Positions 32,904-41,799 are shown, counted from the stretch's first letter. The stretch: DNA of 46,941 nucleotides from Bacillota bacterium (GCA_023457355.1 JAEWLW010000091.1:1-46941); one strand, 5' to 3'. Notes: generated by a model from the sequence alone, not told the origin. Numbers and translations are program-made.

Positions 32904-34100
32904 TTGAATAACAAGCGTTTGCCAATTGAAGATAAAAAACTTAAAACGGTCTTTGCGCAAGCAGCTGAAAATCCCCTTATCGACCAAATCCGGCAAGAAT
33001 ATAGAAAAATTGATGACAAGTGGCTAAAAGTTCACTTCAGAATCTCTGTGGGACTTGTTGTGTTTGCCATCGCAATCGAAATCGGCATCAGCCTTTACTT
33101 AATTTTTTCCGACTATCTGGCCATAGCGGTCAGCCAATACCTTCTTAAATATGTCGCGGCACCCGCCAGCGCAAATTTGGCGCTTGTCGGCATTTCTGCC
33201 GTTGTGATTCGCACAAAACGGCTGTCACAATCGGCCAGAATTTATACGGTTTCATTAATATTTGTCGCTATATGCTTTGTGCTGACCACCGTACACAGTA
33301 TTTTTTCGGCAACTTATTATGTCTTTGCAATAGCGGTTGTGCTGACCACTGTTTATGCGAATTATCGTGTTACCTGTGCGACAGCGCTGATTGGAATTGC
33401 CGCCACTGTAATTTCAGAGCTGTTTATCCGATGGGATCCGGATAAGCTCAGTATTTTCAACAGCACAGGGCAGTTTATCAATTTTATGCTGGCACTGTTT
33501 ATACTGACGGCTTCCTGTCTGGTTTCAATAATTCAAATACGGTATGAGATTAACAAAAACGAGGCGAGCATCCAAAAGGAGCTGGAGCGACAGCTTCTTC
33601 ATGAACGGGTGCGCACAGACGAGCTGACAGGCGTATATAGCCGCAAGGCAATGCATGATGCCTTTCGGGCTATCGACGCAGGTCCGGCAAAAGGCGACTA
33701 CATTCTGGCCATTGTCGACCTGGATAATTTCAAAGGTGTTAATGATAATCTGGGCCATTACACCGGGGATTCTTATCTCATGGCATTTGCAAAAATTCTC
33801 AAAGAAAACGATGCGAAGGCAGATGTGTTCCGCTATGGCGGGGACGAATTTTGCCTGCTGTTTAACGACCAGGATATTAATACCGCAAAAAAAACCTGTC
33901 AAAATTTGCGGCAGAAGCTCAATGCCCTGACTTTTGACGAGTACCCGGAATTAAAATTAACCGCCAGTTTTGGGCTGGCAGCCTACGCTGACAGCATTAC
34001 GTCCACCCGGCTTTTTGTAAATGCAGACAAGGCCATGTACCAGGCCAAAAAGGCGGAAGACGGCATCTGCGTTTTTACCCCCAACAACCAATATGAATAA
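32904..34100 (+). CDS. Membrane-bound diguanylate cyclase (GGDEF)
   Basis: This 398-residue protein has a short cytoplasmic N-terminus and about six membrane helices (about 45-215), then a GGDEF domain starting at DELTGVYSRKAM. The active-site motif GGDEF is at 312-316 and IVDLDNFKGVNDNLGH is intact, so it should make c-di-GMP. No RxxD inhibitory site is seen. The start is a TTG at 32904 with GGGAG about ten bases upstream. No nearer ATG fits. It is divergent from the CZB receptor and followed at 7 bp by a long palindrome. Confidence 0.9.
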   Translation: MNNKRLPIEDKKLKTVFAQAAENPLIDQIRQEYRKIDDKWLKVHFRISVGLVVFAIAIEIGISLYLIFSDYLAIAVSQYLLKYVAAPASANLALVGISAVVIRTKRLSQSARIYTVSLIFVAICFVLTTVHSIFSATYYVFAIAVVLTTVYANYRVTCATALIGIAATVISELFIRWDPDKLSIFNSTGQFINFMLALFILTASCLVSIIQIRYEINKNEASIQKELERQLLHERVRTDELTGVYSRKAMHDAFRAIDAGPAKGDYILAIVDLDNFKGVNDNLGHYTGDSYLMAFAKILKENDAKADVFRYGGDEFCLLFNDQDINTAKKTCQNLRQKLNALTFDEYPELKLTASFGLAAYADSITSTRLFVNADKAMYQAKKAEDGICVFTPNNQYE

Positions 34101-34106
34101 TGATTG

Positions 34107-34400
34107 CAGCATAGCGGGTCGCCATCTGGCGACCCGCTATGCTGTCAACGAGCTCTTTCTTACTAAAAAATTGCAAAAATTAAAGTTTTTGGTTAAGCTT
34201 TTTTCCAAAAAGCTTACGTGCTTCATTCTTGAAGAAAGCGCAGGAGGGGCAGCCAAAACAGTCCGGAGGACTGTTTTGGCGCGGGGAACCCCCGCAAGGG
34301 GTTCCCCGATGGCGCGTCGAGCAGCATGAGGCTTGTGCAAGCCGCTAAAATGCCTTCGCTTTTTTGACAGGCTGAGCGGGTCGCCAGATGGCGACCCGCT
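34107..34400. repeat. Hairpin-chain element bounded by inverted palindromes
   Basis: An 18-bp palindromic stem (34107-34144, core AGCGGGTCGCCA) is repeated at 34375-34400 as an exact reverse complement, down to its 2-nt loop (TC versus GA). Between them are further perfect hairpins: AAGCTTTTT/AAAAAGCTT (34195-34216), CCAAAACAGTCC/GGACTGTTTTGG (34253-34279), GGGGAACCCC/GGGGTTCCCC (34283-34307) and GGCTTG/CAAGCC (34330-34343). Short frames cross it, but they look like shadows of the stems. It resembles a palindrome-ended nonautonomous element. Confidence 0.7.
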
Positions 34401-34544
34401 ATTTTAATACTCTTGGCCGACATAAACCATCAACGAATACGCCTTATTATCCTAAAATTCAAATTGTCGGGCAGCCTGCTTGCGTGATAAGCTGCCTCCA
34501 AATTTTGTTTGGTATCTTAGCAAATGTTACACGGCAATCGCGGT

Positions 34545-34584
34545 AAAAGAAAAAGCTGATCACCGCATTGGTGCGGTGGTCAGC
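34545..34584 (-). terminator. Rho-independent terminator of the MCP/HD-GYP operon
   Basis: On the minus strand GCTGACCACCGCA and TGCGGTGATCAGC form a 13-bp stem (one G-T pair) with a 4-nt loop, followed by TTTTTCTTTT. The 34408-34544 stretch beside it shows nothing else. Confidence 0.88.
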
Positions 34585-34667
34585 CTTCAGCGAAAATTTT
34601 TTCGACCAATTGTTGTTATTGCAGCGCAAGCGCCAACCCGATTTCACATCCGCCGCTGCCGGATGCA

Positions 34668-35321
34668 TTAAAACCCCGCTGACCGGAGCCGGATAACATC
34701 GGCGAGATTGATGTGGCTTGAAACAAATTTTAAAACCAATGCCGGTTGAAACTGGGTACCGGCGCAGCGCATAAGCTCCCGGCACGCAAAGTCATGGGTA
34801 TGTGCGGCACGATAAACCCGATTGCTGGTCATCGCATCATAAGCGTCACAAATAGCCGTAATACGCGCAATCACCGGTATTTCGTCATATGCTTTCCGGT
34901 AGGGATATCCGCCTCCGTTCCACCACTCGTGGTGGTATAGGGCGCAGCTGCGCAAAAGGCGAAGAAACTGGTTTTCAGTATCCGTGAACGAAAAATCAGC
35001 CATTTGATCAAAGAGCTTTAATGAGAATTCCGGGTGTCGGCACATGGCATCTTGCTCCTGAGCCGTGAGCTTGCCGGGCTTGGTCAATATCGCAGAATCG
35101 ACCCAGGCCTTACCGATATCATGATAGGATGCCGCTTGACCGAAAAACTGAAAATCTTCAGCATGCAGATTAAAAAAGCCCATATCGGCCAGATATTGTG
35201 TGAATAATCCCGTCAAAATGCCTACGCGTTTCATATGCTGTAATTCTTGGGACGGGAGCGCCTGTAAAGCGCACAAAACCGGCTCGATGGTCCCAAACGC
35301 AAAATCCATGTCATGCTCCAT
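34668..35321 (-). CDS. HD-GYP domain protein, minimal form
   Basis: This 217-residue protein is little more than an HD-GYP domain: HDIGK (67-71), H96 in CRHPE, HHEWWNGGGYP (130-140), ICDAYDAM (157-164). It lacks a sensory domain. It follows the chemoreceptor gene by 21 bp on the same strand and shares its terminator, so the two form an operon. This suggests c-di-GMP breakdown tied to a receptor complex. The final ~40 residues are shorter than in full HD-GYP proteins. Phosphodiesterase activity is inferred from motifs. Confidence 0.88.
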   Translation of the reverse strand: MEHDMDFAFGTIEPVLCALQALPSQELQHMKRVGILTGLFTQYLADMGFFNLHAEDFQFFGQAASYHDIGKAWVDSAILTKPGKLTAQEQDAMCRHPEFSLKLFDQMADFSFTDTENQFLRLLRSCALYHHEWWNGGGYPYRKAYDEIPVIARITAICDAYDAMTSNRVYRAAHTHDFACRELMRCAGTQFQPALVLKFVSSHINLADVIRLRSAGF

Positions 35322-35342
35322 TCCGAAAAGCCCCGCCGACTG

Positions 35343-37067
35343 TTAATATTTAGAGCCGTTAACGGTCATTTCAGTCGCTGTGGCACTCGCATCCTTCAGC
35401 TTGAACTTCGCTATCAGCGCTTGCAGCGTGACGGCCTGTGCAGACAGCTCTTCGCTTGAGGCCGCGCTTTCTTCAGCTGTGGCTGAGTTGGTTTGAATAA
35501 CACTGGATATCTGGTCAACACCGATATTTATCTGCTCAATAGATCTCGCCTGCTGTTCAGAGGCCGCTGCAATCTGCTCCACCTGCTGGGCAGCGGCCTT
35601 GGCCCTTTCAGAAATTTGTTGCAGTGATTTTTCAGTCTCCGTCACCATCTGGTCACCATTTCTAATGGCAGCCAATGTTGTCTGGATGAGACTGGTGGTG
35701 TCTTTGGCTGCCTCGGCGCTCTTGCCGGCCAAATTACGCACCTCGTCCGCCACCACCGCAAACCCTTTGCCGGCCTCGCCGGCCCGGGCGGCTTCAACCG
35801 CTGCGTTCAGAGAGAGAATATTGGTTTGAAATGCAATGTCATCAATTGTCTTAATAATTTTCTGTATTTCGCCTGAGGTTGTCGCAATATTATCCATCGC
35901 CCCAACCAGCTTGCGCATCTGCCGGTCCCCCTGCTCAATTTCGGCGGTTGTCTGGGCCATATTCTGGCTGGCCCGTTGGGCATTTTCGGCGTTTTGGCTT
36001 ACGCTTAAGGTCACCTCTGAAATGGAAGCCGCAAGCTCCTCGGCCGAGCTTGCCTGTTCCGCAGCTCCCTGCGAAAGCGCCTGCGCGCCGGCCGACATCT
36101 GTTCAGCACCGGCAGCCACCTGCTCCGATGACTGGCTAATCTGCGTAAGCGTCTCGTTTAATGCGATGATGATATGTTGCATCGACTGTTTAATCGGCGC
36201 AAAATCGTTGCGATATTCCCTTTCTACCGAAACACTCATATCGCCGCCGGCCATTCGGCCCAAGATTCCCGCAATATCTGATATATATCCGTTTAAGCTG
36301 GCAATAAGCGTCCGGATGCTGTTGGCGAGCGAGCCCATCTCATCCCTGGAAGTATAGCGAACCTGGGCATCAAGCTTTCCATCAGCCACCAGCTTCGCCG
36401 CCGCTTCAACCTCCGCCAGCGGTTTTGTGATGCTGCGAATAATATAAATGCAAAGCGCAATTGCAATACACAGCGTCAACACAAAATATGCCACCACAAT
36501 GGCGGTTACCGTCACCTGCATCGCCTGCGCATTGCTAAAGTACTGATCACCCAGTTCGTTGGCGGTATCGCTGATGGCGATGGTCATTTCGTGTATTTCG
36601 TTTGCCACCGGCTCATACTGTGTGCTGTAGATGTGATAAGCATTACCTGTGCTGCTGCGGTTAATATTATCATAGATAACTTCCCGAATTGACGCCAGTT
36701 CCTGTTGTTTGGCAAGAATGACATCCACGCGGTCGCGATTTTCCTGTAACGTGACATTCTCTTTAAGATAGGTTAAATTATCGGTAAAATCCGTCAGGGC
36801 TTTTGCAAGCTCGTCCTGATGTTTTTGTCTTTCATTCACATCGGTTTCATTAATAAGCTTTACAATATCCTTTTCAACAGTTTGCAATGCGCGGCGTGAA
36901 TCCACGGAAGCATAAATAGCTTCATGCGGACCGGTGTAAAAGCCCTGAAAAGAGTTGGATACTGTTCGCATACCCAGTAAAAGCGCAATGGCCAATGCCC
37001 CTGCATAAAGGATTAGGACGATGCCAAAAGTTACGGACAGTTTTTTACCGATCGACAAATTTTTCAT
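35343..37067 (-). CDS. Methyl-accepting chemotaxis protein (membrane)
   Basis: This 574-residue receptor has a membrane segment at about 11-33, a helical sensor domain of the 4-helix-bundle type (about 34-180), a second membrane segment (about 184-210), HAMP, and a cytoplasmic coiled coil. The tip is DIAFQTNILSLNAAVEAARA plus GFAVVADEVRNLAGKSAEA. Its N-terminus KNLSIGKKLSVTFG and C-terminus (SKY) match the receptor at 28836-30608, so the two are paralogues. ATGGAGG precedes the ATG. It is the first gene of an operon with the minimal HD-GYP protein. The ligand is unknown. Confidence 0.95.
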   Translation of the reverse strand: MKNLSIGKKLSVTFGIVLILYAGALAIALLLGMRTVSNSFQGFYTGPHEAIYASVDSRRALQTVEKDIVKLINETDVNERQKHQDELAKALTDFTDNLTYLKENVTLQENRDRVDVILAKQQELASIREVIYDNINRSSTGNAYHIYSTQYEPVANEIHEMTIAISDTANELGDQYFSNAQAMQVTVTAIVVAYFVLTLCIAIALCIYIIRSITKPLAEVEAAAKLVADGKLDAQVRYTSRDEMGSLANSIRTLIASLNGYISDIAGILGRMAGGDMSVSVEREYRNDFAPIKQSMQHIIIALNETLTQISQSSEQVAAGAEQMSAGAQALSQGAAEQASSAEELAASISEVTLSVSQNAENAQRASQNMAQTTAEIEQGDRQMRKLVGAMDNIATTSGEIQKIIKTIDDIAFQTNILSLNAAVEAARAGEAGKGFAVVADEVRNLAGKSAEAAKDTTSLIQTTLAAIRNGDQMVTETEKSLQQISERAKAAAQQVEQIAAASEQQARSIEQINIGVDQISSVIQTNSATAEESAASSEELSAQAVTLQALIAKFKLKDASATATEMTVNGSKY

Positions 37068-37233
37068 GTATTTTCCTCCATAATATGTCTTAAACAGTTA
37101 ACATGCCCTTTCAATTTAATCAGCGATAATGTAAAGCCGTCAATCTGTTAACATTTTTGTCAGGTTGTTTCACGCGGATTGAATAAACCGTTTCCCAATT
37201 TGTCATACTAAGCGGTAGTGCATATTTATCCAG

Positions 37234-37323
37234 CCGCGGTTTATTCTAAACCGCGGTCAATTATTTCAATATCGCCTAAAACTTCGCTTCATATAAGACG
37301 CCGCGGTTAGAATAAAACCGCGG
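37234..37323. repeat. Paired inverted palindromes (CCGCGG elements)
   Basis: Two 23-bp palindromes, CCGCGG-TTTATTCTAAA-CCGCGG (37234-37256) and CCGCGG-TTAGAATAAAA-CCGCGG (37301-37323), are near-exact reverse complements of each other, 44 bp apart. The second is followed by TGTTTTT and could end a plus-strand transcript. The region 37324-37573 beyond shows no supported gene. Confidence 0.55.
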
Positions 37324-37573
37324 TGTTTTTGTTAAATGGGCTTTCTCAAATCGTATGGCTAAACGCCCCTTCCCTTGAATGCAGTTGCACTGTCCGCCGC
37401 TATGGGACAAATAATGCTTCCAAGCGGCCCAAAGCAGCCTTTATGGCGCTCACACAAATACATCTTGCATTTTTAAAAATTATAGCAGGCAGGGCTTTTC
37501 ATACAAATAAGCGGCCTCATCCGGAATTAATTTACATAAAATTCATGAATTATCAGAAATTGATTTAAGTATC

Positions 37574-37602
37574 TTGTAATTTTTTGTAGTGCCTGTTATC
37601 AT
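37574..37602 (+). promoter_or_regulatory. Promoter of the M20/DUF3100 operon
   Basis: TTGTAA (37574-37579) and TATCAT (37597-37602) are 17 bp apart. A leader of about 250 bp follows, with a strong hairpin GGCAGCGGGCG/CGCCCGCTGCC (37716-37744). No known riboswitch was recognised in it. Confidence 0.5.
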
Positions 37603-37862
37603 AGAAACAACATCTTCAAAGCGAATTTTCGCCTTATAAATGCGAAAAACGGCCATATTAAGTCCGGCGATTACAAAAATGCCCCTCACCTCTCCCGGTA
37701 TTCATCAAATTCCCAGGCAGCGGGCGCAGCCGTCGCCCGCTGCCACGCAATAGCCCGGCTTGAAAACACCAATAAGAATTTTTTAATACGGTTTCCTGCA
37801 AGCACAGGGTTCGCAGCTATTTTGCTGTTGTTTATTAACCCCGAAACGAAAGGAGGATTCAT

Positions 37863-39176
37863 ATGGCACGAACAATACAGGAACTCAAGCGTTCTGCCTG
37901 TGAGGCTATTGATCAAAACAGGGACAAAATTATCGCGCTGGGTGATGCCATTTTCAATGAACCGGAACTTGGTTACAAGGAATTCAAAACAGCGGCAAAA
38001 ATTCAGGCGCTCTTTGACGATCTGGGTTATACGCACCGCGATGGTGTCGCCATTACCGGTGTCATTGCGCCGCTAAAGGGCAAAGAATCCAGGCTGAAGA
38101 TTGCCATTATGGCTGAGCTTGACGCCGTTGTGGTGCCCGACCATCCCAACGCCTGCAGCACAACAGGGGCGGCGCATGCCTGCGGCCATAACTGCATGAT
38201 GGCGAGCCTTGCCGGCGTGGCCTATGCGCTGCACGGCACCGGTATTATGGAGGAGCTTTCCGGAGATATTGTCCTCATGGCGGTGCCCGCAGAGGAATAT
38301 GTTGAAATTGAATATCGCAACCGGTTGCGCGAAGCCGGCAAAATTGCCTTTTTAGGCGGCAAGCAGGAATTTATCCGGTTAGGTGCGCTCGATGATATCG
38401 ACATGATGCTGATGCAGCACATAACACAGCCTGACGGTGCGGTGAAAGCCTCTGCAGGCGATCATTGCAACGGCTTTACGGCCAAGCTGATTCGCTATAC
38501 CGGCAAGGCTGCGCATGCAGGCGCAGCCCCCTTTGAGGGCGTTAACGCGCTCAATGCGGCCAACCTCGGCTTGATGGCCATCCACGCCCAGCGAGAGACT
38601 TTCCGTGACGAGGATCACATTCGCGTGCATCCCATCATCACAAAGGGCGGGACGCTGGTCAATATTGTCCCCGATGATGTGCGCATGGAAACATATGTCC
38701 GCGGCTCCAATGTTCAAGCCATCTTTGACGCATCGGCCAAGGTAAACCGCGCGCTCAAGTCGGGGGGCGATGCTGTCGGCGCCCAAACCGAAATTATAGA
38801 GCTGCCCGGTTATCTCCCCTCGGCCTTTGATGAAGAACTGATCAATTTGGCATACGAAAATCTCAAGGTGCTGTTTGGCGAGGCCGGCGCCGAACGAATG
38901 GGCAGAGGCTTTGGCGGCGGTTCAACCGACGCGGGCGACGTCTCCTGCCTGATTCCTACGCTGCATGCCTATATGGGCGGTGCCGGCGGCGCGCTGCACA
39001 GCACAAATTTCACCGTGGCCGATAAAGAAACCGCCTACATCAACGCGGCCAAAACGCTCGTCATGACGGCGATTGATCTGCTGGCCGACGGTGCCCAGGC
39101 GGGCCTTGCCATCAGAAAGCATTTTAAGCCCACCATGACAAAGCAAGAATATCTCACCGAGTGGGGCCATCTTTAA
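37863..39176 (+). CDS. M20-family amidohydrolase (AbgA/AbgB-like)
   Basis: This 437-residue metallohydrolase of the M20 group resembles p-aminobenzoyl-glutamate hydrolase subunits and related amidohydrolases. Metal-site residues: AELDAV with D87, C107 and H109 in HACGHN, E144-E145 (PAEEY), the dimerisation-domain histidine in GKAAHAGAAPFEG, and a late HSTNF motif. GSTDAGDVS is typical of this subgroup. AAAGGAGG precedes the ATG. Two membrane-protein genes follow on the same strand (90 bp, then 18 bp), so it probably acts on an N-acyl amino acid or dipeptide that they transport. The substrate is not established. Confidence 0.87.
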   Translation: MARTIQELKRSACEAIDQNRDKIIALGDAIFNEPELGYKEFKTAAKIQALFDDLGYTHRDGVAITGVIAPLKGKESRLKIAIMAELDAVVVPDHPNACSTTGAAHACGHNCMMASLAGVAYALHGTGIMEELSGDIVLMAVPAEEYVEIEYRNRLREAGKIAFLGGKQEFIRLGALDDIDMMLMQHITQPDGAVKASAGDHCNGFTAKLIRYTGKAAHAGAAPFEGVNALNAANLGLMAIHAQRETFRDEDHIRVHPIITKGGTLVNIVPDDVRMETYVRGSNVQAIFDASAKVNRALKSGGDAVGAQTEIIELPGYLPSAFDEELINLAYENLKVLFGEAGAERMGRGFGGGSTDAGDVSCLIPTLHAYMGGAGGALHSTNFTVADKETAYINAAKTLVMTAIDLLADGAQAGLAIRKHFKPTMTKQEYLTEWGHL

Positions 39177-39265
39177 TGCCCTGCCCTTGTGTGGTTGAAT
39201 CACCGTGAGGCTTCCGCGCACGCGGGGGTGGTGTATGATATGAAAGAAAGATGAGGTGTTGTATT

Positions 39266-40066
39266 ATGAAGTATTTGAAAGACTGGAAAGTTCACGCAAT
39301 CTGCCTCGGCTTGGTCGTCGTTTCAGAACTCATCGGTACCCGGCCCTTTAAGTTTGGCATTGTGAGCTTTTCGCTGCTGCCAATGCTCTTCGCATTGGTC
39401 ATCGGCATCATCCTCTCTCAGGTGAAGTTCTTTTCCAAAGAGACGATGGAAACAGCGTCCCCATACATCAGCATTAGCGTGCTGCTGCTGATCGTAAAAA
39501 TCTCCAGCTCAATCGGCCCGAACATCCCGGCCATTATCAAAGCCGGCCCCGCGCTGATTCTTCAGGAGTTTGGCAATCTCGGGACCATTTTCTTATCCCT
39601 GCCGGTCGCCGTTCTCGTCTTTAAAATGGGACGGGCCGCTGTGGGCACCTGCTTCTCAATTTCCCGCGAGCCCTCATTGGCCATCATCGCTGACCGCTAC
39701 AGCCTCGATTCCCCCGAAGGCACGGGCGTTATGGGCGCTTACATCACCGGAACGCTGTTGGGCACCGTTTTTAACGGCATCATGGTTTCACTGCTTATCA
39801 GCATCGGTATCTTTCATCCCTACTCGCTGGCCATGGCTGCGGGCACCGGCTCCTCGTCAATGATGGCGGCCGCCCTCGCCCCAATTGTTGACGCCTATCC
39901 CCAGATGGCCGACCAGCTACAGGCCTACGCCGCCACCAGCCAGGTGCTGACTTCGGCGGACGGCTTATACATGAGCCTATTCGTGGCGCTGCCACTGACC
40001 AACTGGATGTATAAGAAGTTCCGGGCAAGAGTGGACGCTAAAAAGCCCAAATCCCAGTTAGGTTAA
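39266..40066 (+). CDS. DUF3100-type integral membrane protein
   Basis: This 266-residue protein has about eight hydrophobic segments and the opening VSELIGTRPFKFGIVSFSLL, followed by PMLFALVIGI, which I recognise as the DUF3100 family. It has a conserved central SREPSLAIIADRY motif and a GTGSSSMMAAALAP loop, polar and glycine-rich as in transport sites. ATG 39266 has GAGGTG upstream. DUF3100 proteins have no proven function. The operon with an M20 amidohydrolase and a second small membrane protein suggests the pair forms a two-part permease for the amidohydrolase substrate. Confidence 0.7.
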   Translation: MKYLKDWKVHAICLGLVVVSELIGTRPFKFGIVSFSLLPMLFALVIGIILSQVKFFSKETMETASPYISISVLLLIVKISSSIGPNIPAIIKAGPALILQEFGNLGTIFLSLPVAVLVFKMGRAAVGTCFSISREPSLAIIADRYSLDSPEGTGVMGAYITGTLLGTVFNGIMVSLLISIGIFHPYSLAMAAGTGSSSMMAAALAPIVDAYPQMADQLQAYAATSQVLTSADGLYMSLFVALPLTNWMYKKFRARVDAKKPKSQLG

Positions 40067-40084
40067 TGAGAGGAGGAATTGAAA

Positions 40085-40564
40085 ATGCAACAGTGGAGTA
40101 CCCGCACTAAAGTACTGGCCCTGTCCGCCATTTTTGCCAGCATCGGCAACTTCATTTTTACCTGGAGAGCAGGCACACCCGTTTTCCCGCTTGAGACTGT
40201 TCCCGCCCTTCTCATGATGATTGCGCTTGTTCTGGTAAGCTACCTGGTTCAGGAAATGCTGGCCAAGGTTCTTCCCTTCTCGGTTCCGACAATTTTGTAC
40301 CTGTCGCTCATCACCATCATCTGCACCATTCCCAGCCTGTTGCCCTTCTCCAACTATATGCTTGCCGAGTTTGCCAAGGTTGGCCTGCTGCCGCTATGCA
40401 CACCTGTTCTGGCTTACGCCGGCATCTCGGTCGGCAAGGACATGGAGGAATTCAAAAAGCAGGGTGTTGCCATCGTTGTCGTGGCACTTCTGACCTTCAT
40501 TGGCACCTATGTGGGTTCCGCCCTCATCGCCGAGGTTATTCTGCGCGCCACCGGCGTGATCTGA
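40085..40564 (+). CDS. Small integral membrane protein, DUF3100 partner
   Basis: This 159-residue protein has about five transmembrane helices (roughly 10-28, 37-58, 66-88, 100-119, 130-152). A short motif, AGISVGKDMEEFKKQG, lies between the last two. GAGAGGAGG lies before the ATG, 18 bp after the DUF3100 stop. The gene order suggests it completes the transporter. I recognise no named family with confidence. Confidence 0.7.
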   Translation: MQQWSTRTKVLALSAIFASIGNFIFTWRAGTPVFPLETVPALLMMIALVLVSYLVQEMLAKVLPFSVPTILYLSLITIICTIPSLLPFSNYMLAEFAKVGLLPLCTPVLAYAGISVGKDMEEFKKQGVAIVVVALLTFIGTYVGSALIAEVILRATGVI

Positions 40565-41001
40565 ACACCGCGCGTTTTAGCGTGAACCGGCCCCCTTAAC
40601 GGCGGAACTGCCCATTGCGATGGCGGGGCTGCAACGCTCATTCTGAAAATGTTCTGCGTGGTACTTAGACGGCTGGGAATATTTTTCGTTTTAATCGGGC
40701 CCCACTACGGCGCAATGGTGTTAAGAAAACACTTATAAATGGAACTACAGTTACAGGATTGAGCATGGGCGTTTTGGCACCCCTTGCCGGGGTTTATGCG
40801 CATAAGGAGAAGGTACAAGAGCCTTTATTCTGTCTTCGATGGACGCCTCAGCAAACAGGGCTATAGGATTTACGCACGTGACCTATCCGGCATGAGCAAG
40901 CCGAAATTGCACGCACCGGCGGTGTGCACGAAAAGATATGCGCCAGTTCACAAGCACGTTTATGGCAAAGCCTTAAACCCTCATAAGTAAAGGCCTCCGG
41001 G
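40565..41001. other. Gap without recognised gene
   Basis: About 440 bp. A 68-codon plus-strand frame (40784-40990) is rich in Arg and Lys, but it lacks a good ribosome binding site and matches no family I know. No terminator with a T-run is seen directly after the membrane-protein operon. Confidence 0.35.
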
Positions 41002-41061
41002 CAAAGAAAAGGGTCTTCAAATATTGTTCAGTCCCATTGGACTGTTCAAATTTGAAGGCCC
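41002..41061 (-). terminator. Rho-independent terminator, minus strand
   Basis: On the minus strand GGGCCTTCAAAT pairs with ATTTGAAGACCC, with an inner AGTCC/GGACT stem, and is followed by TTTTCTTT. It ends the small membrane protein gene at 41138. Confidence 0.8.
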
Positions 41062-41137
41062 TGCTATTTGTGGCAAAGCTGCAATAATTTTTTCACATTC
41101 ATAAGTTCTTGCTAACCATGTGAATGATCAATTGAAT

Positions 41138-41578
41138 TTAGCTGTCGCCATCCGGTTTTTCAGAAGATATTTGCTCCTTCTCCGCTTCAATTTTCATATG
41201 CTTTCTGTAAATTATCGAAATATAAATTGCACAGGCCACGGCAGATAACAACCAAAGCCATACAAGCCACTTCCAAGTTGGCAACAGTTTTACAACGCAA
41301 TAGCCCAATAATACAAAAAATGCCGGAAACCACGGAACAAGAGGAGCAAGTTTCCCGAATAGCTTTCGATGAACCCGTTTTCCTCTCTCGACCCGCTTAA
41401 CATAGTCTTTATAAGCCTCCTCTGAAAAAGAAACGCAGAGTCCTTCTATAATGTAATATGCCAAAAAGGCCAGCAGCACAAAATCATGTAAACCATCAAA
41501 ATAAATGACGGTATATATGAAAAAGCCACCGCCTAAGAATATACTCGCAATGAGCGTTTCCCAACTATATACTTTCAT
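41138..41578 (-). CDS. Hypothetical four-helix membrane protein
   Basis: This 146-residue protein has four predicted membrane helices (about 8-28, 30-48, 80-97, 104-124), with a basic loop (KRVERGKRVHRKLFGK) between helices two and three and a charged C-terminal tail. AAAGGAG lies before the ATG. No family is recognised. Its base composition is lower in GC than its neighbours. It forms a single-gene unit between two terminators. Confidence 0.7.
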   Translation of the reverse strand: MKVYSWETLIASIFLGGGFFIYTVIYFDGLHDFVLLAFLAYYIIEGLCVSFSEEAYKDYVKRVERGKRVHRKLFGKLAPLVPWFPAFFVLLGYCVVKLLPTWKWLVWLWLLSAVACAIYISIIYRKHMKIEAEKEQISSEKPDGDS

Positions 41579-41651
41579 AGTGCTCTCCTTTTTTAAATTC
41601 CTGTGTGTCTGCGCAATGATGTCAGCGTTTTATCTATCGTATCAAATTTCT

Positions 41652-41703
41652 ATAAAAAAGGAAAGGCATCGCTCTCCTCCTGCGGAAAGCTATGCCTTTT
41701 TAT
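41652..41703 (-). terminator. Terminator of the beta-lactamase-like gene
   Basis: On the minus strand AAAGGCATAGC and GCGATGCCTTT pair (one mismatch) around a 16-nt loop, followed by CCTTTTTT. The plus strand also has TTTTT after the stem. Confidence 0.65.
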
Positions 41704-41799
41704 GCTTTGCCCAAAATTGTTTTCCGGTATTGCGTGCCGCGACACACGCGATAAAATGCTTATGTTTACAATCAGCCCCTTGGGCAGATTGTACGCGCA

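Noticed and set aside
32620..32907. 95-codon hydrophobic frame upstream of the second GGDEF gene
   Set aside because: AT-rich sequence gives apparent hydrophobic segments. It has no ribosome binding site and covers the divergent promoter region.
34137..34423. Minus-strand and plus-strand frames of 60-100 codons in the hairpin-chain element
   Set aside because: The frames are produced by the palindromic stems and have no ribosome binding site.
40784..40990. 68-codon basic frame, possibly a transposase remnant
   Set aside because: No recognisable motif, no ribosome binding site, and no inverted repeats around it.
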